62,000 nucleotides of DNA from Symsagittifera roscoffensis (taxonomy: Eukaryota; Xenacoelomorpha; Acoela; Convolutidae), in NCBI RefSeq assembly GCF_963678635.1, contig NC_087064.1, positions 80,265,526 to 80,327,525 of the forward strand. Direction: 5' to 3'. Made by a program: the position numbers and the translations under genes. Positions 10,588 to 22,700 of this stretch are shown here, one piece after another. The notes beneath the pieces were generated by a model. It was not told where the DNA came from. It made no database searches and saw only the letters and a list, made by a program, of their open reading frames with translations. Every line of letters starts with the position of its first letter. Within the stretch, counting starts at the first letter, position 1.

Positions 10588-13500
10588 ATTAGAGTTGAGA
10601 ATAGAAAAAATTATATTGAAAACTGTTTTTATTCTGTGTTTTTTAGATGATTGCTTGGTGAAATCTAAAAAGGAAAAGTGAAACACACTTTTAAAAACAA
10701 AAAATGGTCAAATATTTTACGTTAGTGATAGAAACTTATACTGGCGAAGTATCAGGATTGGGAAAAAATCCATCGGGAAGGTGAGTTTTAATGGTGTCAG
10801 TGGTTTTTAGAAGCTTAGCGAGCATGCGTATTACAGTTTTAGTGCGAAGCGGTGGCCAAAGAATTTCAAGCGCTCTGATGTTGTTGACTTGTTCTTTAAA
10901 AGCTGAGAATTCGTCACTTGAGTTTTGTAATAGATTGTGAAATTTGTGGTTAAATGTAATTTTAAATATAATATAACAGTGCTATTTCGACGAGTTGAAT
11001 ATATTCTTGTAAAATGATGATGGGACTGATGGCGTCTTCTATCGGGAAATTGTTCATTAAGGGTCAAAAAATATACGTTTGACGAATAGAGTCGTTGTTT
11101 AGGAGGATGCTGAGTAAGTTAGTTGATTTAATAAGGTGTGTGAAGTTTGAGAAGTAGGGAGACGAATATTTCGAATTGATGAACATATAGCTATGGTCTA
11201 GATTACGGGGAGGTGAATTTTGTATAGAGTGCCGTTGTAATAATTTATAATTATTGTAAGTGTTTTGACTTGCTTTTTAACAGAATATCATGCAAGCAGA
11301 GAAAATCTCATTTTTTTGGTGTAATAAAAAAAAGTTAGTGCAAAGTGATTGGTTTTGTTGAAGAATGGTTCATAAGTTTTTGTGTTGGTTATTGAGTGTT
11401 TTAAAATGCGACCGAATTTTTTTTGTACTGTCGAGATGAAAAAGTAGTCTGATTTGTTGAAGAAATTTGTAGTTAGTTGTGGGTTAATATTAGGGTCATC
11501 GTCATATGGTGAATCTTCCATATATCTAGTAACATTGTTGTCATGATAGCTAATAGAGAATCGGTTAGCTTTGTGAGCAATAAATCTATTAAGTGTTTAT
11601 TTTGAAATGGTGTTGGTTAGTTGATTTAGTTTCGGTGTGATAGTTAGTTGTAAAATGACAGAGTCACAAAATTCTTTGTCATGGGGGTCGTTCATCAGTG
11701 GTAGTTGCAGTGGATTAGTAAAGTTATAGTGGAAGATGAAAGTGTTGGGAGTAGGAACTGTTCATTCACATATTGTGCACAATGGTTTTCGTTTCCTCCC
11801 TTATAGCGTGTGTATTGAGGGAAGAATGGTAGGTTATACGTTAAAAATTCTGGTGTGGTAGTGTGATGTGAATGGTGTAGAAAAAAGTAGTGGGCGGCCA
11901 ATGATGGTGGGCGGCCAATGAATTTTTGTGGTGTGGTGGTAGGGTATTTTCGTTTCAGAAAACTTCTTAGCAGTTGCTCTTTGAGTGCAGAGAGAATAGA
12001 TGATCCGGAGGTTGTGGCTGAGTAGTTTAGTTGGTGAGTTTTTAATGAGTGATTTGTGTTATGTATCTGTTGTTGATGAGTAATAAATTAGTCTAAGTCT
12101 TGTTCTAGTTGATCGTCGATGATAAGGCTGGGTACCCGGATTCATTACTTGATAGAGGTGAAAGAATAAGCGTAGCGTCAGTGAGCGAAGAAAGGGAAAG
12201 AGAAGTTTCAACAGCTCGGGGGAAATATGGGTTGAAAAAGTGGTTGAGAAAAGTTTGTGGGGCGGGGTTCAAAGTTGAGGAGTTCATCGGGGATTTCTGT
12301 TTCTGAGTTATTAAATCTAGAGTTGCTAATGAAAATTGTTTTACATTAGTCATCTGAATCCATGCTTGGTGGATTAGAAGAAAAACTGGGTAGGGGCGAA
12401 GAGGTAAGGTCTGAAATTGTTAGTAGTAAACCGTGGCGTTAGAGATTGGATGAATAGGAAGGGGGATCGGTTGAGGGATTCAACTTGTCGGCTGTTCTTT
12501 AATTTGTTCATATGTGTAGTGTATAGTCTGTTGTTGTAGTGCTATGTGAGACAAGGGGCTACGTTGTAAGTTACTAGAGCGTAGTATTCGTTCGTGTTCG
12601 AAGGTGTATTTCTGAAATGTTGTTGGACTAATGATAAGTAATGATAATTGTGTAAGATGTGTAAATGTTATTGTGCTGCTGGTATCGTAGTTATATTGGT
12701 TTTTTGTTTTTACTACATTTTGCTTCAAAAATGATTTTACTAATAGAGTGGAAAGTATTCGGAAGAATCCTGCAAATGATATGCGTGCTACGCTAACCTG
12801 TCGATTGACTTGTGTGTGTTTTACGCTTGTGTTATAGATTTATTTTGGCAGTGAGAAGAGAAATCTTGTGAAGTTAAACATTGCGTATAGGATAATCAAT
12901 CGTTCTAAGATACAGTAGAGCCATCCTAGAATTGATAGAAGTTCGTTTTGCATGTAAAAAATACTGAGTGGTGAAATATCTTGTGGGAATATTTTACTCC
13001 GTTTAGGTATACATAGCTTTAAATGTCTTTAAAGAATCCACTGAAGTCTTGTCGATAAATATCTGAAAAACCTGCTGTTTTAGTTGGTTTTTGTTGCTTT
13101 TGATCTATTGATTGTCTCTGGATTGTATCGTTTTTAGTAGGTAGTTCTTGAAATTGTTACATTCCAATGTGATGTCGTATATCGGATAACGAATGAAATC
13201 CTATTGATTGTAGTGCATTTGTAAAACCAAAGAATATTTCCTTCATAAACATTGCTGAGTGGTTGCCTATTAAAACATGACCTGAGTAGGGTGTTTTGAG
13301 TACTGCTAAAGCGAGAGATAGTAGTATTTGCAACCATTCTAGTTCACAGGCGACGGGGTATTTCTAATTCTGAAAAAAAAATTTCTTGAAAAACTCTAGT
13401 GATTGTTTAACCTAAACTGATGCCGATGTGAATAACATAGTGGATCACACCAAAGTATGTATTATTTTTTAGTGAAAATTCTAGAAGTCCTGAAGTATCT

Positions 13501-13720
13501 TTGTTTTCTGGATGAACTTTGCGTTTTATGTTTCCGTTGTTTTTGTTAAACGTTACCGGAATGTAAAGTTTTTCGTCTTCTGTTTTTCTCTTTGGGTCGT
13601 GCATGTTCCAGAATCAATACGCCTGTTTTCTTGTCAAAACAATTTTCGTATTCGACCAGAGTTTCTGAGTTTTGTGTTTAGGGTATTTACATGCTACATC
13701 AGTTTCCTTGTATCTTTGAA
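10588..13720 (-). repeat. Tandem duplication, copy 2
   Basis: Direct repeat of 7185-10560 with a deletion corresponding to about 9806-10095 of copy 1: the junction lies at about 13223, where gattgtag joins tgcatttg. The two copies adjoin within about 30 bases. Confidence 0.85.
11288..12353 (-). pseudogene. Unassigned ORF remnants, copy 2
   Basis: Counterparts of the copy-1 frames: 12353-12105 (MTNVKQFSLATLDL), 11901-11695 (MAAHYFFLHH) and 11521-11288 (KTNHFALTFFYYTKKMRFSL). Start codons and several blocks are conserved between copies, but the middle of the first frame has shifted frame relative to copy 1. No domain recognised. Confidence 0.35.
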
Positions 13721-14396
13721 AATATGTGAGTTTAATTTTTATACCAAGTATATTTTTAAGTTGATTTGGGTTTGATCTTGTTCGGTCACTGTTTATTTTA
13801 GAAAATTGTATTGTTTCTGTAAACTATTTTTTTGAAATTTTATCCTTCTTACATAAATCTGAGCATGTGGTACATGTGTCTTCAGGGAATCAAACTATGG
13901 TTGCTTGTGTTCGTGTAGTGGAATTGCACTATCCTTGACAATTCCTGCAAAGTAACCGAATACTTTGATTTAATGTAGCTTCGTCTCTTAAATATCGTGT
14001 TAATTGTCATTTTTCTAGTTGTTTTTCCAAACAAAAAACAATGTTTCTTGGTAGCTTGAGTTTTTGTGTCTGCTTTGCAGTTGGACGGGTTACTGATTCC
14101 AACATGAGGTAACACAATTTTTTAAGTTGATCATATGTTAAACGTCCGTGTGCGCCATGATACGGGAATTTTCTATCCAGTTGTATATGACCTTTGTGGT
14201 GTTCAAGTTGTGCTTGATGTGCAGAAACTGGAAAAACTAGAAATTTTACCAGTTTACAATTTTTATTTTTATTTCTAATTATCTTCAAACGTTTTACTTC
14301 ATAATTGCAATCTTCGGGGTTGAGATGTATTAGTCTTTCTATACTCCTCTGGTAAAATGATTCATGATCGAATATATTTTTGTTTCCATATGACAT
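12480..14396 (-). pseudogene. Possible envelope-like remnant, copy 2 with the unduplicated upstream part
   Basis: Contains the 14396-14007 frame (129 residues, with FPYHGAHGRLTYDQLKKLC), a 13604-13407 frame, and 13337-13134 (VYEGNILWFYKCT, matching copy 1). The part left of 13720 is duplicated; 13720-14396 occurs once. Assignment as env is by position and composition only. Confidence 0.3.
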
Positions 14397-14399
14397 TTG

Positions 14400-17339
14400 T
14401 TAACAATGTACTTTCTTTTCAGAAAATTTTCCTGCATATTCACATTCTATTAGAGTTGTAGCTGGGGCTTTTGAGTAAAAGGTAGCTACAACAATTGTTG
14501 ATTCGATATTCACATTGTGTGACTTGGTTAATCGCGTATTTATGTAGTGTTTTTTGTTGGTTATCTTCACAATCATATTGTGTGACAACGAGGTCTTGTG
14601 GTCCTGTTTGAGTGAAGAGTTCTTATGATTTATGGGTTCAAGATGTGCTAAAGGAGAAAGAGTTTTGATTGAAAAAACTATTAAAAGATAAAGGAGTATG
14701 ATGGTCTCGAAAAGAGACTATAAAATAAGATATAACCTAAAGTCCATTTTATACATCTATGGTATTGATATAAATTTCTGTTGTTATGAATCGGGGGGTT
14801 AAGGATCGTAATGTCTGGTGGTGACAATGGTAAGGGAGGATGTACTAAATTGCTTAGTAGTACTGTTACTTCAAATTTAAGAGTTTAGTTTTGTTGTGAA
14901 AGAACTTGGATAGAATGTTCTTGAAAGTCTTCCTGAATATCGTGTCTGTTTTGTAGTATATTAAGTGCCGAATTATGGAGTCTCGGTTGCTATCTATCAA
15001 GGTGTTGGCCAAAAAGTGCAGGAGCTGCTACAAAAGAGTTCCAATTTAAGGATAAAGGTATAGTTGTGCTTTGTAGTTCACGATATCTATCGTCTAGGTT
15101 AGTTGAGAAGTTTGTAGGGAATGGTCTTTTACTTGTGACTGAAGACGTTGGTGGGAGTGATCATGTTTCTGGTAGTGATAAAAATGTATCTAAAGAAATT
15201 TCTATGGGGTCATTTACAAGATTGGGTTCGCCTTCGGGGAATGTTTGGCTTATCCAGTATGGAAATCGTTGTGATGAAGTGGGGGGAATGAAAGGGATTT
15301 TACGAATTTGTTCAGATGTAGGTGTTTAGTTTAAATGGTTCGAAGGAAAATTTGGGGTATTTTGAAGATAAATGTTTTGAAGCGATGGAAAAGTATTTTG
15401 TATTGTACTATGGGAAAGATCTTGAGGGGTTGGTGATGGTGAATTGAATTGGGGTGTTGTTAGAATTCTATTAGGTCTGGGGTGAATAGTTTGTCTGTTT
15501 TTTGTTTTCACTAAATTTTAGTTTTGTAATGTTTTGATCTGTTAAGATCTTGTTGTAGTGAGGGGCAAAAATTAAAGCTTGGTTCGTATTGTGGTTCAGT
15601 TAGTGGGGCTTGTCGAGTTGTTGGTACTAATGGTTCGTATAATGATGCGTTGTTTTCTTCGAAAATGTTTGGTTTTCTACATATCAGATACGGGTTGATA
15701 ATTGGTAAATTTTTTTTTGACTAGATACAGGTGTTGTTGGTTGATCTAGGGGTTGATTTCCTGAGGTAATACTTAAAATGAGTTTGTGTTGGCAATTTTC
15801 AAGTTTTCAAATTTATTGCATATGTTTTTGCCCTTTTTTTAATAAGTTTGTGTTCTTTATAATATTCTTCTGCAAAAATTATTAATAAAACGAGTGCTAA
15901 AACAAAAAAATTTAGCTTTTTTTTGAATTTATAGAGTGTTATTATCAGAGAAGCTAGGAAGGTGAGAAAGAGAAAAGTTACGAGAAGAAAAATGTATTTT
16001 CCACTAAGTAAACCTCGAATTGTTTAAAGCATTATAAAGTTTCGTACCAGATTAGCTGATAAAGGATTCAAGGGTTTTAGAGAGAGAGAGAGAGAGAAAT
16101 AGGTTTGGATAGGTATTAGAAAATTATAAATCGGGTTCAAAAAGTAGACTAATGAACATTACAATTTCTAAAAAATCGGTTATGAAAAAATACAAAATTG
16201 AAAAAATTTGAAAAGATTGAAAGAAAAGTTGAAATAACTTTTTTAATTTCAGTTACTGAGTTGCAAAGAATAATTTGAAAAAAGATTTGCTGTTTCGAAA
16301 TACCTTGAGTTCAAATCAAGTTGGCTCGGATTGTTTTTTGATTTTTGCCAAGTGGGTTGAGTATGAAGACAGGTTACGGAAACTCTGGGTCTCTAGGTAA
16401 TATCCTTCTGAATCTTGTTTTTATTCACTTGATGACTAGGGGTTTTCGGGCATAAGAATGTCTTAAACTATTTGATCAGATGGGATTTTATCTTAACGCT
16501 TCCTAATTATTTTCCTGGGTTGTTGGAATTTGACTTTCTTTAGGATTTAGATTATGAAATGAAAGTTTTATAATCCTTTCTTGGTTGATTTCTACGTCAA
16601 GATGATTGTCATTATTATGTTTGTTCTTTAGTTTTGGGTCCTAGAATTTTTTTCTTGTAGTTTAGGATTAATTTGTTGTTTTCGAACTATTTGTTTTTGC
16701 GGTTTTTCTTTTATATCGTTTGCAGTTGTATGTTTAAAGTGTGATAAACTATCGACTTTTGTTGCTGTCTTGTGATCTTGAGTTTGTTTTCTTTTATCAA
16801 CGACGAATAAGCCTGTAAAGTAATATAATTGTTTAAATTCACGAATCGTTTTTCACTTGAGTAGTATGGTAGAAGACTATTACGGTGTTGTTTTACTTCC
16901 TTTTTTATTTTGTTCTATAACTTTATATGTGACATCTGTAGGTTTTTGCTGTTTTGATATAGTCTTTTTCGAATTTGTTGTAGGTTTTTTGAGATTCCTT
17001 TTTGAATTATGAAGTTTGGAATAAGAACGAACGTTCCTCTTTATATGTTCAATGCTGGTGCTAAAAAGTGAGATTTGTTGAGTTTGAATGTTTTAACTTT
17101 GTAATATGTTTTTTGCAATTTTCTGATGAAGTTCGTTGTGTTTTTCATTTCCTATCAACATCCATTCTGTATGGACTCCAGAAGCTAATTTTAAAATTCT
17201 TGGTTGCTGAAAATGATCTTCGTCATGAAAGTGAAATGGTAGATTATAACATATTGAATCTTTATTTGTTTGTCAGTTCCCTGAGGCGTTTTTTTCATAT
17301 AGTGATAATCCAAATGTTGTTGTAATCTGGGAATTATAT
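14400..17339 (-). other. Decayed linker between integrase and env-like region
   Basis: No intact gene. A Pro/Ser/Thr-rich minus-strand frame lies at 15511-15326, and a short (GA)n run at about 16079-16098. Probably the eroded C-terminal part of pol and the start of the next gene of the decayed element. Confidence 0.4.
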
Positions 17340-17960
17340 GCTAGTGGAAAAGATTTTAAGTCTTTTGACCATTCGGTGTGTTTTTTATCGTTTCCATTGA
17401 TTATACGTCTTAGGTTTTCTTGTAAGGAGCGGTTCACGCCTTCGACTAGTCCGTTTGTCCATGGGGCCAGTGATGTTTTAAGTTCATGTGTGATTTTATA
17501 AAGGAGACATTGTGTAATTAGTTCGTTTTTTATGGATTAGGTTCCGTTTTCTGTGACAAGCAGTTCAGGTAGTTCTAATTTTGCAATACCTTGTTCATAA
17601 AGTGTTGTGTAAGCATTACAACGAGGTACAGGGTTGAGTGCTACATAGTTTGTAAATGCATCTACTATTACTATTAAATTCGATTTTCCTTTTGACGAGG
17701 GGGTATAGGGCTAGGGCCTTTGGTATCAAATGAGAGTCTATGAATGAAATATAAGTTTGTCATTTAAAGTCTTGTTTTTCTGCTATTTGTTTTTGATGGA
17801 AAAGTTTTGTTTAATTGACATAAAATACAGTCATTGCAGCAAACTTTTATTCAAATTGGTGCGTTTGGAAAACAAAAAATTTGATTGAAATTTGAATATG
17901 CCTTTTCTGATCCTACGTGTCCTTTTGTATGTAAGGAATGTAAAATGGGAAATACGAGTA
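17340..17960 (-). pseudogene. pol: Retroelement integrase remnant (HHCC plus catalytic core)
   Basis: On the minus strand, LHSLHTKGHVGSEKAYSNF followed by CCNDCILCQLNK (about 17780-17945) gives the H-H...C-x2-C zinc-binding module. Next come V-D-A-F-T-N-Y (catalytic Asp 1, about 17665), L-V-T-E-N-G-T (second Asp replaced by Glu, about 17550) and T-N-G-L-V-E-G-V-N (catalytic Glu, about 17445). In-frame stops separate the pieces. This element is unrelated in position to the young one at 38-62 kb. Confidence 0.8.
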
Positions 17961-18779
17961 GAATTAAGTTTAGCGGTTGACTTTTGTGTCTACATAATGA
18001 TATTCTAAAATGTCAGGGTTTTAATTTGTTGCTGTATTGTTAAATTTTCGGAAATATTGGTGTAAGGTTTTGTTTTCTAGTTTAGTGATATCGGCTTTAG
18101 TGGGTTTTATTTTGTGTTTATGCCTAAATTTTATTTGTCTTATAATAGGGTCATTTTTTTGTGTTGACAAGAAAAAATTTTTGATTCTCATTTTTTGATT
18201 GAGGTATAATATCCAGGAGGTCTTATAATTCAAATAATTTATTGATTGTACATTTTGACTTGAATCAGGGGGATTTGATAATTTTATTATGTCCGTTAAG
18301 TCTTCTTTTTCTAATTGGAAGTGATTTTTGCGTTGTGGTTTTTGTTGAAATTTTTCAATTGTGAGTTTTTTTTTATCTATGATGAATTTGATATAATTTT
18401 AAATGTGTCTTTTCTTAATAAATCTACTTCATAATGACTGTTTTGACAGTCTAAATCTAGTGGCAAAAGTTCTAAGTTGCTTATTTGTTTTTTATTGGAG
18501 TCAGTTTTTAGTTCGTATATACAATCGTGGTGATGTTTCGTCTTTTGCAAAAAAGGATTGTATTTTTTGTTTTTCGTCTGAGTACTTCAGCTGGTGTATT
18601 CCAACTAAGTGTATCTGGTAAAGCTAGGTTTTTGCCTGCTGTCCAAACTATTTGTAGGTTTGGAAATTTCGTTCAAACAAGTCGAAATCTATATAGTCTA
18701 TGCTTTGGATTAGGTTTTTGTGTGAAATGAAAAAAATGAAAAGTCATAGGTTGGTGATTTGTAAGTAAAAGTGTTTTGA

Positions 18780-19900
18780 ATTAGAATAAAGAACTAAGAA
18801 CTCTGTTATTGATTTGGAATTTTGAATTCATATTCTGTTTTTGTATATATCATGACTGTACATTCCCTCATAAATGTGGAGAGTTTAAGTTCTGCTGGTG
18901 TGAACAGTCTCAAATCTGCTGATACAAAGTTCACTTTATTTTTGTCTTGGTTTGCTTGTAAAAGTGTTGAACCTATTTTAAAATTGAAAGCATTGCACAT
19001 AGCGTAGAATAGTTAGTTTGAGTCCGGATTTGTGTTTGACATTTGTTCAGTGAGAAGTATTTTATATTCATCGCAGCGTTTTTTATGTTCCAAAGCGCAT
19101 TCGAGGTTTTTTTTGTTGTCGAAGAATATTGTAAAATCGTCTGAGATATCGTTGCATTCTATAAACGTAATTATTTTTAAAAAAGTAACATTTCAAGGAA
19201 TTCTTGGATTTTTTTTATTAGATGGTGATTGCAGTTTTAATATTTCATCTTTTCGGGACTTCAAAGGTGCTATTGTAATACCTTCAATAACGTGTCCAAA
19301 AATTCTTACGAGGAAAAAAGGAAAAAATCGGTTCATCTGGGCTTGCTTCCATGTTTTCTTTTAATAAAATTTTGTGGTATTTGTCTATAACCAAACACAT
19401 TTCTTGTCTTGATTTTGATTGTATGAAAAGATCGTCTAAATATGAAGTGACATTTTTACTGAGAATGAGTAGTCTACATTTTGACTCATAAATGCAGAGA
19501 AAGCTGCTGGTTCTATGGATATACCGAAGAATAGTCTATTAGATTCGTACTCCAATAAAGAATTGTGTGAGTCAATATGATTGTTCGTCTAACGGCAATT
19601 GATTTTATACACTATTCATATCGGCGATGGTATAATAAAGTTTGTTTATTATAGTAAGTTTTTCTTGTGTTAGTTATATGGCCCAGCTGCATTTTGACTC
19701 ATCTAATAGAGAGTTTAGATATCATGCGTCTAGAACAATTCTAAGTGATTATCCTTTAGCGAGAATAATTACCGAGTTTATAAATGTGTTCGCGTTGGAT
19801 TGATGATCTTTGTTCACTGGTGTTTTCATTTCAAATTTTTCCAGATTATCTAAAAGTCTGTATTCTTTGTCTTGAAAGTGTTTTGTCACTTAACTCGCCC
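18780..19900 (-). pseudogene. pol: Reverse transcriptase and RNase H remnant
   Basis: Minus strand: EYRLLDNLEKFEM... VILAKG (about 19880-19760), D-E-S-K-C-S-W (about 19700), T-S-Y-L-D-D-L-F (Y-L-D-D at 19431-19442). The RNase H piece CNAFNFKIGSTLLQ to FTPAELKLSTFMRE and YTKTEYEF is an open frame at 19000-18806; its first catalytic Asp is replaced by Asn. Several stops and frameshifts interrupt the RT. Ty3/Gypsy-type by motif order. Confidence 0.8.
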
Positions 19901-20639
19901 GTTTGTCTTTGAAAACTGCGTCAGGTTCAAATGGAAGGTGTAGAGATGAGAGCACCTTTCGAACATCAAATTTTGATGGGGCACATACCATGGGATACTG
20001 TTATGAAAATTTTGCTAATTGTTCAAACTGTTGTTGATTACTTTAAGAGTTTTGAAAATTGAACAATTTCAAAACTTTTTGTTGTTAATCTGTATGTTTT
20101 GAGATTTGAAATATTGGGTTGTTATATCCTAAAAAAACTAAAGGAAGTGTAATTTTGTATGGTGAATTATTACAAATGTGTAATACTATTTTATCGGTGT
20201 TTGTAACTTTAGCGTAATTGATAGATGAATTCGTTACTTCACAAAAGTCATAGATTGGTTTAAATTCAAAGTCAGACATATACATTTCTGTTTACTTTGG
20301 TCGTTGACATTTTGGTGAACCTCGTTGATGGAAAAACATAGGCAGGTCGTGTTAGTGGCTCTAAATGTTTTCTTTGTTGAGTATAAATAGGGTAAAAGTG
20401 TGAAAAGAACTGAGGCTGCTCGTTTAGTTTTGAGAGAATCTCACGGATGTATTGTTGAGTTTTGTATACTTATTTATGAGTTGCAATTCAAGGTTTAATA
20501 TTTTTAGTTGGTATATTTTAAGTAAGAAATGGTATCCCAACTATATTCTGTTCAATATCTGTTATATGGAATTTTGTTTGGAGGGTTTTAGTAAAAAAAA
20601 TTTTGTTCCATTGTTGGAGTTGGTATGCACAAAAATGAA

Positions 20640-20800
20640 TTTTTCCTTAACTTTTTAAACGCGTGCCTTGTACAGTGGCAAGTTTACTAGAAGTTTTTGA
20701 AGGGGAATTTTGGGTGTATATTGCTGGCTTCATTCCATGAATGGATGTTAATATGATTTTATTCTGCCCCTGAATCCATAAAAAAAATCTCTTTCAAGAC
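20640..20800 (-). pseudogene. pol: Aspartic protease remnant
   Basis: F-M-D-S-G-A-E is encoded on the minus strand with D-S-G-A at 20765-20776, the retropepsin active-site motif, followed directly by a stop. The position between the gag-like part and RT supports the call. Confidence 0.6.
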
Positions 20801-21199
20801 CTGATGTTTGAGAACTTTTGTTTTTCGGGCTTTCTAAGGAAGTGGAATTATCTTTTTTTTTTGTTTAAGTTGTGATATTTTATTTGTTGTATTCTGGTAT
20901 ATATTATGCGTACCTGAGTGATTTTCAGTTATTTGTGGAGTGTAAGTTGTTTTATCTTGAATGTTACTTAATTCTTGAAGACCGATTCTAAAAGAATCAT
21001 TTTGGTAATGATTCCAATCATTTGGTGTTTCGTATTCATGTTTTTTTCTAAGCATTTTTATCACTAATATGTTTTCTGTTTCGCTTTCGTCATCTGTGTT
21101 TTCACAGTCAAGGTGGTTTAGTTGTAAATAAGAAGTTTCTCTATTGCCGATACCCGGATGGTCTGGGCTTGTTTCATTTGTAGATGGTACTTGATTTAT

Positions 21200-22700
21200 C
21201 TGTTTTTTAAATGTTTTGGTGTTTTACTTCTGTAGTTCTGGCTTTGTTTGTTTAAATATTGTGATGTATTTCGATACGGTGACTGAGAATAGTTTTTTGA
21301 TCAGCTTTGCTAGTTGTTTTTTCTACTTCTAGAGATATCACGGGACCTATTATTATTGTAATTTTTATATGGTGTGTGTAAGAATAGTTTTGTCTTCTAT
21401 CTTTGGACTAGTTTCTTTTACGATTATTTGAGTAGTTCCAATTTCGGTTGTTTGAAGAAATTCTTGATCGGTCAATGGAACAGTTTTTCATATGAGGATT
21501 TGAATATGAACGATTTGTGTTCTAGTGTAAGTAACTAGTTCTATTAGAGTTTGATCAAGAGTAATTATTTCGATACTGATTATTTGAATATCAGACCTGC
21601 TATATCTGTATTGTGATTAGTTTTATGATTTTGGTCGTTCTGGTGTTCTTCCGCGGAATTTTTTAAAGTAAGATGATTGTGATCTGTTATTATATTAACT
21701 ATTAGGGAGTCATTTTCCTGAACTTTTTTCTTTGAATACTTCTATTGGGAAAGTTTCTGTCTTTTATCAAGTATTGATAAAAAATTTGTTTAGTTTCTTG
21801 TACTTTGAAGGTCTACCTAATTTTTACTTGTTGTTTGTGTCTGCATTAAGCAATGCAGTGTTCAGATCTGCGACAATAATTACTCTATTTTTTGAATGAT
21901 GGTTTGCTTTTGAAATTTGGGTTCTGCTCAAAAACGTTTAAATTTTAAGTAATTTTTTTTTGCTAATTCATTGTCGGATTCTTGAATTTTGTTAAAAGGT
22001 GTTGTTGTATAAACCTTATATAAAATTGTAAAGAAAAACTCAGTTTCTTTTTGTTTCCTTATGGTTTCAGCTTAGTCTAAGCTGTCTACTAATATACGGA
22101 AATCTAAATCGAGTTCTCGGATTCATGAAAAATGTGATGCTCTCTTTTTTATGGCAATTTTCGTAAATGTGTTGTTAAGGCCATCATTAGAATTTCTGTC
22201 AACTTCGCATTTTTTGAAAAATATGTATTAAGAGAATATGCTTCGTGTACTAGGGTTTTGATTCTTACTGCCGGTTGTTTTGTTGTTTTGTTCGAAAGTC
22301 TACGAGTTTCGTTGCAGAGAACTCTTTTAAAACTTTTGTATGAATAGTTTTTCCAGTCGGATTTAATTTCTATAGATAAAACTGAAAACTAAATTCGAGC
22401 TGCCCCCTTGAGTGTGGTCTGGATTAATGCTGTACGTCTATGTATCTAACTTTGATGAGGTGGTGTGTTTATTGGTTCTGGAATGGACCTATACTTAAAA
22501 TTAAATATCCTGTAATTGCTGTTAGGTAGTTTTCTACTGAGTACTCACGATCTGTTCCTGTGAATACCATGAGTGGTGTATTAGATGTTTTTGATGATCC
22601 ACCAATAAGGTATTGAATCCATGTCATTTAAAGTTCTTCTGCTGTGTTTGATAATTGTTTAAGATTTGTATGTTGGTTTTTGTAGTTTCATGTTGTTGTA
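21200..22700 (-). pseudogene. gag: Gag remnant with N/R-rich region
   Basis: Minus-strand pieces such as TPLMVFTGTDREYSVENYL (about 22590-22530) and KIAIKKRASH (about 22150) resemble the capsid region of Ty3-type Gag. From about 21700 to 21250 the minus strand is rich in Arg, Asn and Tyr codons, as in a nucleocapsid tail without zinc knuckles. Heavily broken. Confidence 0.5.
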
